The notes below the pieces were generated by a model. The model had not been told where the DNA came from and made no database searches. It saw only the letters and a program-made list of their open reading frames with translations. The translations under genes were made by a program, and so were the position numbers. Shown piece after piece: positions 53,762 to 64,000 of a stretch of DNA of 64,000 nt (positions are counted from its first letter, which is position 1; each line of letters opens with the position of its first letter). This stretch comes from Rhizobium sp. 16-449-1b (lineage in GTDB: Bacteria; Pseudomonadota; Alphaproteobacteria; Rhizobiales; Rhizobiaceae): contig NZ_JAGHMH010000002.1 of the NCBI RefSeq assembly GCF_017741935.1, positions 372,001-436,000 on the forward strand, read 5' to 3'.

Positions 53762-54949
53762 GTGAGCGGATTAGAAACGGCTATCAGAACGGCGCTAGAC
53801 AATGCCGATCGCGACAATCCCGAAGTCCGAGCCAAGATCTATCAATCCGCGCGCCAGGCGCTGGAAGCCGGTCTGCGCAAGCAGGACGTCACCGATACCA
53901 ACGCGATCGCCCATCATCGCCACCGTCTGGAAACGACGATCCACATGATCGAGGCGGAGGAGCGACAACGCCTTCATCCGCGCCAGGGGCCGCCGGAGGT
54001 CCCGGTGCCGCCGGTCGTCGATATCCCGCCACCACCACCTCCTCGCGCGCCGGATGATTTCGACAGCCCGACGATCGGCGGCGAAACGCGCGCGCCGGCG
54101 CCTGACGTCATGGTCGCCGACAATCGCTACGAAGAGGACTCCGGTCTCGGCGGCCTGCATGCCGGCGATGCGGATCATCTGGCGTCGGCTCCCGAACCCT
54201 TCGTGGCCGAGAAAAAGCCGGCCAACATGGATTTCCGGCCGGAGCGCGCCGTCGCCCGCCGCAAGCCGCGCAAGTTCTTCTCACGCCTGCTCGTCTGGTG
54301 CGTCCTGCTCGCCTTCATCGGCATGGGTGCCTGGTGGGCGCATACGTCGGGCCTGCTGATGACGGCGGCCGAGCGCGATACCAGCGTCGCCAATCCGCCC
54401 GCCACCACCGCGCCAGAGGATTTCAACGGCGCGAGTGACAATCATACCGCCGACAGCGACGCCAGCCAGGCGCCGGTCATCGATCCGCAGAATTCATTCT
54501 CCGCCGCCTGGCTCGAAATCTTCAAGCCGTCGGATGCCAGCAAGATCGTCAAGGGCGCGCAGTCCCGCGTCGAGAGCATTGCCGAAAACGATGGCCCGGC
54601 CGTGCGCCTCACCTCGCAAAGCGCCGGCGCCGATGGCAATGTCGGCATCAGCGTTCCGCCCGATATCCTGCAGCAGCTCGCCGGCAAGTCCTCGACGATC
54701 GCTGTGACCCTGCAATCGACCTCCGACGAGCCGACGCAGATCACCGTCGAATGCGACTTCCAGTCGCTCGGCGATTGCGCCCGCCACCGCTTCACGGTCA
54801 ACCGCGAAAAGTCGGACGTTCTCCTGCAGGTCCGCTTCGATCGCTCGCTCGCCCCGACCTCGGCCGGCACGCTTTTGATCAACAGCGACGTGGACGGCAA
54901 GGCGAGGGGCATCAACCTCTACGCCGTACGCATCCTGCCCGGCCAATAA
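53762..54949 (+). CDS. Bitopic inner-membrane protein of unknown function (395 aa)
   Basis: Not recognised as a named family. A helical cytoplasmic N-terminus (residues 1-75, charged) is followed by a Pro-rich linker (PPVVDIPPPPPPRAPDD), one membrane segment at about 174-195 (LLVWCVLLAFIGMGAWWAH) after a basic RRKPRKFFSR, an acidic linker, and a compact periplasmic beta-rich domain (about 245-395) with a Cys pair (VECDFQSLGDCARHRF). The start is GTG after AAGGA. The periplasmic domain could bind carbohydrate or peptidoglycan, but that is a guess. Confidence 0.7.
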   Translation: MSGLETAIRTALDNADRDNPEVRAKIYQSARQALEAGLRKQDVTDTNAIAHHRHRLETTIHMIEAEERQRLHPRQGPPEVPVPPVVDIPPPPPPRAPDDFDSPTIGGETRAPAPDVMVADNRYEEDSGLGGLHAGDADHLASAPEPFVAEKKPANMDFRPERAVARRKPRKFFSRLLVWCVLLAFIGMGAWWAHTSGLLMTAAERDTSVANPPATTAPEDFNGASDNHTADSDASQAPVIDPQNSFSAAWLEIFKPSDASKIVKGAQSRVESIAENDGPAVRLTSQSAGADGNVGISVPPDILQQLAGKSSTIAVTLQSTSDEPTQITVECDFQSLGDCARHRFTVNREKSDVLLQVRFDRSLAPTSAGTLLINSDVDGKARGINLYAVRILPGQ

Positions 54950-54990
54950 GGCGGTCGGGCAGCCCGCTCAGTTAGTATGCTTTGCCGCAG

Positions 54991-55872
54991 TCACTTCAGG
55001 AACTTCGGCCCCTGGCCGATGATCTTGTCGTCGAGCTTGCCGATCGCGTCCTTGTCCTTGCCGTCATAGTCGATCGTCTTCAGCATGTGACGGATGAGGT
55101 TCACGCGGGCGCGGCGCTTGTCGTTGGCGTGAACCACGGTCCAGGGCGCGAATTCCGTGTGCGTTTCCTTCAGCATCCGGTCACGCTTTTCGCTGTAGTC
55201 GTCCCATTTGGTCAGCGCCGCGATATCCATCGACGACAGCTTCCACACCTTCCGGGGATCATGGCGACGGTCGTGAAAGCGCTTCAGCTGCATCTCGCGA
55301 CCGATATCGAGGTAGAACTTGAAGAAGAAGATGCCCTCGTGGCCGATCACCTTCTCGATCTGCGGCGCCTGCGCGAGAAAATCCTCATATTGCTTCGGCG
55401 TGCAGAAGCCCATGATCGGCTCGACGCCGGCGCGGTTGTACCAGGAGCGGTCGAAGAGCACGAATTCGCCCGCCGTCGGAAACTGCGCGATGTAGCGCTG
55501 GAAATACCATTGTCCGGCCTCGCGGTCGGTGGGCTTCGTCAGCGCCACCACGCGGGCAAGGCGAGGGTTCATGTGGGCGGAAGAGGCCGAGATCGCGCCA
55601 CCCTTGCCGGCGGCGTCGCGGCCTTCGAACAGCGCCATCACGCGCTTGCCGGTCGCCTGAAGCCAGAACTGTACCTTGACCAGCTCGATTTGAAGCGCCT
55701 TGAGCTCTTCGAGATACTCTTCTTCCTTGAGCTTCTTGTTGTAGGGGAAGTCGCCCGATTTCAGAGCCTCCTCGTCCACCCAGTCGGGCAGCACTGGATC
55801 GTCCACGTCGAAGACGCGCTTCTTGCCCCTGATATCCAGTTCGACTGCTCTGCTTTCGACATCTTCCGACAT
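54991..55872 (-). CDS. ppk2: Polyphosphate kinase 2 (PPK2 class I)
   Basis: PPK2 transfers phosphate between polyphosphate and nucleoside diphosphates. The 293-aa protein has Walker [14 protein letters not shown], Walker [19 protein letters not shown] and the lid region [13 protein letters not shown], the one-domain class I arrangement. The ATG at 55872 follows GAGGAGG. It diverges from phoR, so phosphate starvation and polyphosphate use may be coordinated here. Confidence 0.92.
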   Translation of the reverse strand: MSEDVESRAVELDIRGKKRVFDVDDPVLPDWVDEEALKSGDFPYNKKLKEEEYLEELKALQIELVKVQFWLQATGKRVMALFEGRDAAGKGGAISASSAHMNPRLARVVALTKPTDREAGQWYFQRYIAQFPTAGEFVLFDRSWYNRAGVEPIMGFCTPKQYEDFLAQAPQIEKVIGHEGIFFFKFYLDIGREMQLKRFHDRRHDPRKVWKLSSMDIAALTKWDDYSEKRDRMLKETHTEFAPWTVVHANDKRRARVNLIRHMLKTIDYDGKDKDAIGKLDDKIIGQGPKFLK

Positions 55873-56078
55873 GGCGATCCTCCTCTTTATGTGCGTAGCC
55901 GCCAAGGCGAACATATTTCCTTTTGAAAATCAAACCTCTCGGCATCAGTAAAAATTATGTGCGCAGTCGGGGTGCATTGTCGGTTTGCTGGCGGCATCGG
56001 TAAACTTCTGTCATGAAAGAGCGCTATCAGGCGAAGTTTGATAGCCAACGAAGAACGAATCGACGTCGCGAGGGGCAC

Positions 56079-57350
56079 TTGGAACAGCAAACGCCATGGA
56101 CGGCCAAACTGACGGCGAAGCTCCGTCGGGAGAGCTTCGTGCTTCTCGTCGCGCTGGCGATTGCGTTCATCGCCGTGACCGCAGGCATGAACGGCTGGGG
56201 CGTGCTCGGCCTGCTGGCGATCATGCTGCTTGCCATCATGTGCTCGTCCGAGCCGCGCCCGCAAGTGGCCTCGGTGCCACCGGTGTCCGAGGTCGAGGAG
56301 CCCGCCGCGCGCAGCCTTCTGCCCGAGGTGTCGGCGACGCTTTCGGCGCTCGACATTCCCGTCATGGTGCTGGCGGGCGACGCCTCCGTGCTGTTCCAGA
56401 ACCGCGCCGCTGAAAAGGCCTTCGGAGAGGTCGTCATCGGGGCGCATATTTCCGCGCGCCTGCGCTCGCCAGGCATTCTCGACATGGTTCGCGAAACCAT
56501 CGTCACCAACGCGCCCAATCAGATCGAGCACTCCGAACGCCTGCCGTCGGAGCGCGTCTATATTGTCCGCAGCTCGCCGGTCGAGCTCGGCGCCGTCGGT
56601 GGCGCCAATCATGGCGCAAGCGAGCGGCTTTTCGTCCTGTCCTTCCGCGACATATCGGAAGTGCGCCGCATCGACCGCATGCGCTCGGATTTCGTTGCCA
56701 ACGCCAGTCACGAGCTGCGCACGCCGCTTGCCTCGCTGCGCGGCTTCATCGAAACCATCCAGGGGCCGGCGAAAAGCGATTTCAAGGCACAGGAACGCTT
56801 CCTCGGCATCATGTTCGACCAGACCACGCGCATGAGCCGCTTGGTCGACGACCTCTTGTCCCTGTCACGACTGGAATTGAAGTCGCATATCGCGCCCGAT
56901 GAGAAGGTGGATCTCGTGCCGCTGCTCGGCCATGTCCGGGATGCGCTTCTGCCCCTCGCCAATGACGTCGGCGTCGATATTCAGCTGCATCTGCCGGAAG
57001 GCCGAGCCGAGGTGGCCGGCGATCGCGATGAGCTTGTGCAGGTGTTTGAAAACCTGATCGAAAACGCTTGCAAGTATGGCCAGGAAGGCAAACTCGTCGA
57101 GGTCTTCCTGAAGAATGGCCCCAGCGGACCGGTAGAGGTCACCATCGTCGATAAGGGGCCGGGTATCCCGGCCGAACACGTGCCGCGCCTGACGGAGCGT
57201 TTCTATCGCGTCAACATCGAGGATAGCCGCTCAAAGAAGGGCACCGGCCTCGGCCTTGCCATCGTCAAGCACATCCTGACGCGCCACCGCGCCCGCCTGA
57301 TCGTGAAGTCCGAGGTTGGCAAGGGAACGAGCTTTACCGTCCGATTTTGA
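56079..57350 (+). CDS. phoR: Phosphate regulon sensor kinase PhoR
   Basis: PhoR phosphorylates PhoB when phosphate is scarce. Two membrane helices (about residues 18-60) precede a PAS domain (LDIPVMVLAGDASVLFQNRA), HisKA with H211 in ASHELRTPLASLRGF, and HATPase boxes NLIENACKYG, DKGPGIPAEH and GTGLGLAIVKH. I chose the TTG at 56079 (GAGGGG just upstream); the usual ATG at 56013 has no ribosome site and sits inside a Pho-box-like CTGTCATGAAA. If the ATG is used the protein is 445 aa. It heads the phoR-pst-phoU-phoB cluster. Confidence 0.93.
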   Translation: MEQQTPWTAKLTAKLRRESFVLLVALAIAFIAVTAGMNGWGVLGLLAIMLLAIMCSSEPRPQVASVPPVSEVEEPAARSLLPEVSATLSALDIPVMVLAGDASVLFQNRAAEKAFGEVVIGAHISARLRSPGILDMVRETIVTNAPNQIEHSERLPSERVYIVRSSPVELGAVGGANHGASERLFVLSFRDISEVRRIDRMRSDFVANASHELRTPLASLRGFIETIQGPAKSDFKAQERFLGIMFDQTTRMSRLVDDLLSLSRLELKSHIAPDEKVDLVPLLGHVRDALLPLANDVGVDIQLHLPEGRAEVAGDRDELVQVFENLIENACKYGQEGKLVEVFLKNGPSGPVEVTIVDKGPGIPAEHVPRLTERFYRVNIEDSRSKKGTGLGLAIVKHILTRHRARLIVKSEVGKGTSFTVRF

Positions 57351-57411
57351 CATAAAAGACGTCCCGGTCTTTATGAAGTCTGATTTTATCTATGCATTTC
57401 AATTGCATAGA

Positions 57412-57455
57412 CTGTCATAAATGTTTCACCGAACTGACATAAAAGCTCTTGTCAT
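57412..57455 (+). promoter_or_regulatory. Tandem Pho boxes upstream of pstS
   Basis: Four 11-base units in phase: CTGTCATAAAT, GTTTCACCGAA, CTGACATAAAA and GCTCTTGTCAT, each with a CTGTCAT-like 7-mer plus an AT-rich 4-mer. This is the PhoB binding arrangement and puts pstSCAB-phoU-phoB under phosphate control. Just upstream CTATGCA/TGCATAG (57390-57410) is a perfect palindrome of unknown use. Confidence 0.88.
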
Positions 57456-57548
57456 CAGGGGCTAAAGAATGCGTGCCGCTGACAGAGACGGCACCGTCAA
57501 AGGGCCGTTCAGGCCCCACCCAGACAGTTATAAGCCCGGGAGACTATT

Positions 57549-58583
57549 ATGAACGCTTTTAAACTTACGGTCGCTGCACTTGCTGCTTCCGCCGCTTTCG
57601 CAGGCGCGGCTGTTGCTCGCGACCAGGTCCAGGTCAGTGGTTCGTCCACCGTTCTGCCTTACGCCAAGATCGTTGCCGAAACCTTCGGCGAAACCTTCAA
57701 GGACTTCAAGACGCCGGTCGTTGAATCCGGTGGTACGGGCGCTGGCCTCAAGGAATTCTGCAAGGGCGTAGGCCCTGACACGATCGACGTTGCCAACGCT
57801 TCGCGTCCGATCAACGCCAAGGAACTGGAAGCCTGCAAGGCTGCCGGCGTTACCGACATCCAGGAAGTCAAGATCGGCTACGACGGCATCGTCTTCGCTA
57901 CCGACTCGTCCAACCCTGACGTCGCTTACGAGCCGGCCGACCTCTACAAGGCTCTCGCTGCTCAGGTTGTTGTCGATGGCAAGCTCGTCGCAAACCCCTA
58001 CAAGAAGTGGTCGGAAGTTAACTCCAAGCTCCCGGCTGTTGATATCGCTGCCTACATCCCCGGCGAAAAGCACGGCACCCGCGAAGTGTTCGAACTGAAC
58101 GTTCTCGCTGCTGGCTGCAAGGACTCTGGCGCTCTCGACGTGATCTCCAAGGAAATCGCTGACAAGGCTGCTCAGAGCAAGGCTTGCGTTGCAGTTCGTA
58201 AGGACGGCGCTGCAGTCGACATCGACGGCGACTATCCGGAAACGCTGGCACGCATCGCTGCCAACAAGACCGGCGTTGGCGTATTCGGCCTCTCCTTCTA
58301 CGAAAACAATGCTGACAAGCTGAAGGTCGCTACCGTCAAGGGTATCGTTCCGAGCCCGGAAACGATCGCTGACGGCACCTACCCGGTTTCCCGTCCGCTG
58401 TTCTTCTACGTGAAGAAGGCTCACCTGGGCGTTATCCCGGGCCTGAAGGAGTACGTAAACTTCTTCGTATCCGACCAGATGGTTGGCCCTGACAGCCCGC
58501 TCGTCGAGTACGGCCTGGTTGCTGCTCCGGACGCTGAGCGCGAAGCGACCCGCAAGTCGGTCGAAGACGGCAAGACCATGTAA
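57549..58583 (+). CDS. pstS: Phosphate ABC importer, periplasmic binding protein PstS
   Basis: PstS captures phosphate in the periplasm. The signal peptide covers residues 1-23 (AFAGAAVA), then DQVQVSGSSTVLPYAKIVAE and SGGTGAGLKEFCKG contain the phosphate-binding Ser/Gly residues; EKHGTREVFE is also typical. The 344-aa length fits. Its codons use U-ending forms (GCT, GTT) more than its neighbours, as expected for a very highly expressed gene. A 10-bp hairpin follows the stop. Confidence 0.96.
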   Translation: MNAFKLTVAALAASAAFAGAAVARDQVQVSGSSTVLPYAKIVAETFGETFKDFKTPVVESGGTGAGLKEFCKGVGPDTIDVANASRPINAKELEACKAAGVTDIQEVKIGYDGIVFATDSSNPDVAYEPADLYKALAAQVVVDGKLVANPYKKWSEVNSKLPAVDIAAYIPGEKHGTREVFELNVLAAGCKDSGALDVISKEIADKAAQSKACVAVRKDGAAVDIDGDYPETLARIAANKTGVGVFGLSFYENNADKLKVATVKGIVPSPETIADGTYPVSRPLFFYVKKAHLGVIPGLKEYVNFFVSDQMVGPDSPLVEYGLVAAPDAEREATRKSVEDGKTM

Positions 58584-58591
58584 TGAACTTT

Positions 58592-58620
58592 GCCGGCGCG
58601 ATCCAAGGGGTCGCGCCGGC
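58592..58620 (+). terminator. Intercistronic hairpin after pstS
   Basis: GCCGGCGCGA (58592-58601) and TCGCGCCGGC (58611-58620) form a perfect 10-bp stem, nine bases after the pstS stop and 117 before pstC. No full U-run follows, so it likely lets only part of transcription reach pstC and protects the pstS mRNA. Confidence 0.7.
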
Positions 58621-58736
58621 ATTGCCTTTGTCCGCTCTAAGGGAGCGGTGAAGCTGAACTACTCCATGATTGGAAGCCGAGATGGCCGAGACGCCGTTTC
58701 GCTCTTGGGGGCCGAGGGCCTGGGGGACCTTAACGA

Positions 58737-60214
<1,478 letters not shown>

Positions 60215-60218
<4 letters not shown>

Positions 60219-61537
60219 CGGACGTTGTTTCCTCCGGACAGGGCGTCGTCGTCTCCAAGGCGCCGGCCCGCCGCGACATCGGCATCAAGCGTCGCTACGC
60301 CGCCGAACGCCGCTTCCAGGCCTATGGCATCGCTGCCATCTCCTTCGGTCTGATCTTCCTGGCCATCCTGCTCACGACGGTTATCCGTCAGGGCTACACG
60401 GCCTTCGCGCAGACCTCGATCACCCTGCCGATCGAGTTCTCCGAAAAGGTGCTCGACCCCAACAACAAGCGCGCCACCGACCCGTCGGTGCTGATCGCCG
60501 CCAACTATCCGGTGCTGATCCGCGACGCCATGGTCAAGACGCTCGGCATCAACGCCCAGAGCCGCCCGGAAACGCGTGACGCCACCGCGATGATCTCCAA
60601 GGGGGCGCCGATCGTGCTCCGCGACATGGTCGTTGCCGATCCGTCGCTCATCGGCAAGACGGTCAACGTCACGCTTCTCGCCGACGCCAACGTCGACTCC
60701 GCCAACAAGGGCCAGATCGACCTGACGGTTGACGAGAAGAACCGTAAGGTCAACGACCGCCAGGTCGGCTGGATGCAGCAGATGGCCGCCAGCGGCACGC
60801 TCCACAAGGAGTTCAACACCGGCCTCTTTGTCAACGGTAACTCCAGCCGTCCGGAAGCCGCAGGTCTCGGCGTCGCCCTCATCGGCTCGCTCTACCTGAT
60901 GCTGATCGTTCTTGCGCTGTCGCTGCCGATCGGTGTCGCCGCTTCGATCTATCTCGAAGAGTTCGCGCCGAAGAACAAGCTGACCGACCTGATCGAAGTC
61001 AACATCAACAACCTCGCGGCCGTTCCGTCGATCGTCTACGGTCTGCTCGGTCTCGCCGTCTTCATCAACTTCGCAGGCCTGCCGCGCTCCGCGTCGCTGG
61101 TCGGCGGTCTGGTGCTGACGCTGATGACGCTGCCGACCATCATCATCGCCACCCGCGCGGCACTGCGCGCCGTGCCCCCTTCGATCCGCGCAGCCGCTCT
61201 CGGCCTCGGCGCCTCGAAGATGCAGATGGTGTTCCACCACGTTCTGCCGCTGGCAATGCCTGGCATCCTGACCGGCACCATCATCGGTCTGGCGCACGCG
61301 CTCGGTGAAACCGCGCCGCTGCTCCTGATCGGCATGGTTGCCTTCGTCGCCAATGCGCCTGCCACCCCGATGGATCCCTCCACGGCTCTGCCGGTGCAGG
61401 TTTACATGTGGGCAAACGAAGCCGAACGCGCCTTTGTCGAGCGCACGTCCGGCGCCATCATCGTCCTGCTCCTGTTCCTGATCGTCATGAACCTCGGAGC
61501 CATCCTCTTGCGTCGTCGCTTTGAGCGCCGCTGGTAA
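60215..61537 (+). CDS. pstA: Phosphate ABC importer, permease PstA
   Basis: A 440-aa permease with a periplasmic insertion of about 160 residues after the first helix (about 70-230), again the long alphaproteobacterial form. The transport domain includes [20 protein letters not shown] and [20 protein letters not shown]. It is coupled to pstC by a four-base overlap and followed 14 bases later by pstB. Confidence 0.95.
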
Positions 61538-61551
61538 ACGGAGTAAACATC

Positions 61552-62367
61552 ATGAACATGTTGACGGAAGCCGCAGTTGAGAAGGCGCTAGACCAGAAGA
61601 TGAATACCATTCCGTATAAAATGATCGGCCAGGACGTCTCGGTTTACTACGGCGAGAAGCGCGCGCTTTTCGACGTGAAGCTGAACATCCGCGAAAACAC
61701 CGTGACGGCTCTCATCGGTCCGTCGGGCTGCGGCAAGTCCACCTTCCTGCGCAGCCTGAACCGCATGAACGACACGATCGACAACTGCCGCGTCACCGGC
61801 AAGATCACGCTCGATGGCGATGATATCTACGATCCGGATATCGACGTCGTCGAACTGCGCGCCCGCGTCGGCATGGTGTTCCAGAAGCCGAACCCGTTCC
61901 CGAAGTCGATCTACGAAAACGTCGCCTACGGCCCGCGCATCCATGGTCTCGCCAAGGCGAAGGCTGACATGGACGTCATCGTCGAGCAGAGCCTGCAGCG
62001 CGCCGGCCTGTGGAACGAGGTCAAGGACCGCGTGCATGAAGGCGGCACCGGCCTTTCGGGCGGTCAGCAGCAGCGCCTGTGCATCGCCCGTGCGATTGCC
62101 GTCAGCCCCGAAGTCATCCTGATGGACGAGCCTTGCTCGGCGCTCGACCCGATCGCGACCGCCAAGGTCGAGGAGCTCATCCACGAGCTGCGCGAAGCCT
62201 ACACGATCGTCATCGTCACGCACTCGATGCAGCAGGCAGCCCGCGTTTCGCAGCGCACCGCCATGTTCCACCTCGGCAACCTCGTCGAGGAGAACGATAC
62301 CGACAAGATGTTCACCAACCCGGATGATCCGCGCACCCAGGATTACATCATGGGCCGCTTCGGCTGA
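61552..62367 (+). CDS. pstB: Phosphate ABC importer, ATP-binding protein PstB
   Basis: A 271-aa ATPase. Walker A is GPSGCGKST, the signature [15 protein letters not shown], Walker [14 protein letters not shown] and the switch His is in [12 protein letters not shown], all typical of PstB. It completes PstSCAB and, with PhoU, reports phosphate status to PhoR. Confidence 0.97.
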   Translation: MNMLTEAAVEKALDQKMNTIPYKMIGQDVSVYYGEKRALFDVKLNIRENTVTALIGPSGCGKSTFLRSLNRMNDTIDNCRVTGKITLDGDDIYDPDIDVVELRARVGMVFQKPNPFPKSIYENVAYGPRIHGLAKAKADMDVIVEQSLQRAGLWNEVKDRVHEGGTGLSGGQQQRLCIARAIAVSPEVILMDEPCSALDPIATAKVEELIHELREAYTIVIVTHSMQQAARVSQRTAMFHLGNLVEENDTDKMFTNPDDPRTQDYIMGRFG

Positions 62368-62410
62368 TCTCCGAAACCGGTAAACCTCAGGACATTCAAG
62401 GATAAGCCCC

Positions 62411-63124
62411 ATGGCATCGACACATATCTATTCCGCCTATGACGATGATCTCAAGTTCCTGACGCGCCGCATCTCCGAAATGGGCGGCCTCGCGGAACAG
62501 ATGGTCGGCGACGCTGTTCGCGCGCTCGTCAACGGCGACACTTCGCTCGCCCAGAAGGTCATCTCCGACGACGTGATCCTCGATCACGCCGAGCGCGAGA
62601 TCGGCGAAAAGGCGATCATCACCATTGCCCGCCGCCAGCCGATGGCTGCCGACCTTCGCGAAATCATGGGTTCGATCCGCATCGCGGCCGATCTCGAGCG
62701 CGTCGGCGATCTCGGCAAGAACACTGCCAAGCGCGTCATCGCGGTCCAGAGCACCGGCGTTCCGCGCAAGCTCGCCCGTGGCCTCGAGCATCTCTCCGAA
62801 CTGGCGCTCGTCCAGCTCAAGGAAGTTCTCGACGTCTACACCAGCCGCGTTGCCGATCGTGCCAAGTCAATCCGCGAGCGCGACGAGGAAATCGACGCGA
62901 TGTACACCTCGCTGTTCCGCGAGATGCTGACCTACATGATGGAAGATCCGCGCAACATCACCAGCTGCACGCATCTTCTCTTCTGCGCCAAGAACATCGA
63001 GCGCATCGGCGACCACGCCACCAACATCGCAGAGACCATCTACTACATGGCTACCGGCGCCCAGCCGGAAGGCGAGCGTCCGAAGGACGACACCGCCAAC
63101 ACCGTCGGCGCGGTCACGGAATAA
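62411..63124 (+). CDS. phoU: Phosphate signalling protein PhoU
   Basis: A 237-aa all-helical protein made of two PhoU repeats; the metal-binding motifs are visible as ADLERVGDLGKNTAKR and IERIGDHATNIAETIYYM. PhoU bridges PstB and PhoR to hold the regulon off when phosphate is plentiful. It lies between pstB and phoB. Confidence 0.96.
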   Translation: MASTHIYSAYDDDLKFLTRRISEMGGLAEQMVGDAVRALVNGDTSLAQKVISDDVILDHAEREIGEKAIITIARRQPMAADLREIMGSIRIAADLERVGDLGKNTAKRVIAVQSTGVPRKLARGLEHLSELALVQLKEVLDVYTSRVADRAKSIRERDEEIDAMYTSLFREMLTYMMEDPRNITSCTHLLFCAKNIERIGDHATNIAETIYYMATGAQPEGERPKDDTANTVGAVTE

Positions 63125-63160
63125 GCGTTCCGGACCCACGCCCCCAGGAGACCGAGACGA

Positions 63161-63844
63161 ATGATCCCAAGAGTAGCAGTCGTTGAAGACGAAGAAGCAC
63201 TAAGCGTGCTTCTTCGCTATAACCTTGAGGCCGAAGGCTTCGAAGTCGATACCATCCTTCGCGGTGACGAGGCCGAAATCCGGCTGCAGGAGCGCACGCC
63301 TGATCTTTTGATCCTCGATTGGATGCTGCCCGGCGTATCCGGCATCGAGCTGTGCCGTCGCCTGCGCATGCGCCCTGAGACAGAGCGCCTGCCGATCATC
63401 ATGCTGACCGCCCGTGGCGAGGAAAGCGAACGCGTTCGCGGCCTGTCGACCGGCGCCGACGATTATGTCGTCAAGCCGTTCTCGACGCCTGAGCTCGTTG
63501 CCCGCGTCAAGGCGATGCTGCGCCGTGCCAAGCCGGAAGTGCTCTCCTCGCTGCTGAAGTGCGGCGATATCGAGCTCGATCGCGAAACTCATCGCGTTCA
63601 CCGCAAGAGCCGTGAAGTCCGCCTCGGACCGACCGAATTCCGCCTCCTGGAATTCCTGATGTCGTCGCCGGGCCGCGTCTTCTCCCGCTCGCAGCTGCTC
63701 GATGGCGTCTGGGGCCATGACATCTATGTCGACGAGCGCACTGTCGACGTGCACGTTGGCCGCCTGCGCAAGGCGCTCAACTTCTCCAACATGCAGGATG
63801 TCATCCGCACCGTTCGCGGCGCTGGTTACTCGATGGAAGCGTAA
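63161..63844 (+). CDS. phoB: Phosphate regulon response regulator PhoB
   Basis: A 227-aa OmpR-type regulator. The receiver domain (1-120) has acidic residues in VVEDEEALS, the phosphorylated Asp in LLILDWMLPG and Lys in VVKPFS; the winged helix (about 130-227) contains RSQLLDGVWGHDIYVDERTV and VHVGRLRKAL. It activates pst transcription through Pho boxes such as those at 57412. Confidence 0.97.
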   Translation: MIPRVAVVEDEEALSVLLRYNLEAEGFEVDTILRGDEAEIRLQERTPDLLILDWMLPGVSGIELCRRLRMRPETERLPIIMLTARGEESERVRGLSTGADDYVVKPFSTPELVARVKAMLRRAKPEVLSSLLKCGDIELDRETHRVHRKSREVRLGPTEFRLLEFLMSSPGRVFSRSQLLDGVWGHDIYVDERTVDVHVGRLRKALNFSNMQDVIRTVRGAGYSMEA

Positions 63845-63872
63845 GGCGCTTCCATTTCATCCGATCCAACGA

Positions 63873-63899
63873 AAAACGGGCCCCGCGAGGGCCCGTTTT
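63873..63899 (+). terminator. Rho-independent terminator of the phosphate regulon
   Basis: AAAACGGGCCC (63873-63883) and GGGCCCGTTTT (63889-63899) form an 11-bp stem with T-tail, 29 bases after phoB. Confidence 0.9.
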
Positions 63900-63926
63900 C
63901 TTGTGTTCCTTATCCTGCTTTCCGGG

Positions 63927-64000
63927 TCATGCGACCCGGTTGGCGGCCTTGCGGCGCTCGTTGACTGGCTGGTAGGCCATGCGCTGGTGGTAGGTGCAGT
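63927..64000 (-). CDS. gcrA: Probable GcrA cell-cycle regulator, C-terminal end only
   Basis: The last 23 codons of a minus-strand gene that continues past the window encode CTYHQRMAYQPVNERRKA and a short basic tail. The CxYHxxxAYQP block followed by basic residues is the usual end of GcrA, a promoter-methylation-dependent transcription factor of alphaproteobacteria. Too little is present for certainty. Confidence 0.6.
   Translation of the reverse strand, partial: CTYHQRMAYQPVNERRKAANRVA

Noticed and set aside
53556..53765. A 69-codon frame between the nitronate monooxygenase gene and the unknown membrane protein
   Set aside because: It begins at the edge of the operator, has no ribosome site and reads as random coding composition.

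Overview
The window reads as a stretch of a Rhizobium/Agrobacterium-type (Rhizobiaceae) chromosome. The reasons are the GC-rich codon use, a rhizobial rpmH-rnpA-yidC start, a fructose importer cluster with the frcR/frcBCAK layout known from Sinorhizobium meliloti, rhizobial-style promoters (TTGAC-N17-CTATAT type), an sRNA carrying CCTCCTCCC loops, and a complete phoR-pstSCAB-phoU-phoB regulon ending against what looks like gcrA. I see no insertion sequence, prophage or CRISPR array. Gene density and strand switching look like ordinary core/accessory chromosome.

Layout. 1-0.9 kb (minus): end of the ribosomal protein L34 / RNase P / YidC operon. 1.3-5.2 kb: a chemoreceptor, an orphan histidine kinase and tRNA-Arg(ACG). 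5.4-7.4 kb: five small unknown genes (two translationally coupled, one lipoprotein, one exported, one membrane) and an anti-Shine-Dalgarno sRNA. 7.6-10 kb: FAD amino-acid dehydrogenase plus proline-racemase-family enzyme. 10-15.6 kb: ROK regulator and mutarotase diverging from the frcBCAK fructose importer. 15.7-27.8 kb: pyrC, two diguanylate cyclases, small regulators and transporters, pyrE, a PfkB kinase, a MocR regulator with its divergent exporter. 28-32 kb: pgi and fadD, separated by an unusually structured 400-bp gap. 32-39.4 kb: PRC-barrel protein, beta-mannosidase, a glyoxalase and an OsmF/YehXYW-type ABC importer. 39.7-49.6 kb: cutC, then a sugar-acid locus (sugar ABC importer, Zn-dehydrogenase, mutarotase, aldo/keto reductase, UxaA-type dehydratase, GntR regulator) that looks like an L-fucose-type oxidative pathway. 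49.9-55.9 kb: a 38-aa membrane protein, an enlarged orphan flagellin, tRNA-Thr(CGT), nitronate monooxygenase, an unknown membrane protein and PPK2. 56-63.9 kb: the phosphate regulon.

How the genes fit together. Fructose enters through FrcBCA; a PfkB kinase (23.6 kb) could phosphorylate it and Pgi would feed glucose 6-phosphate to the Entner-Doudoroff route usual in rhizobia. Four ABC importers lie in the window, and each has a strong hairpin directly after the gene for its binding protein, which fits differential expression within each operon. PPK2 next to phoR links polyphosphate with phosphate uptake; PstSCAB-PhoU signals to PhoR and PhoR to PhoB, which should bind the tandem 11-bp Pho boxes before pstS.

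Most worth a second look: the hairpin-rich putative RNA between pgi and fadD (about 29.87-30.16 kb), the cuckoo/ar14-like sRNA at 7.33-7.44 kb, a shared 28-bp motif before the two sugar-acid operons, related TTGACGTTTACG palindromes before fadD and the nitronate monooxygenase, the duplicated segment in the flagellin, and several small genes shorter than usual annotation limits.
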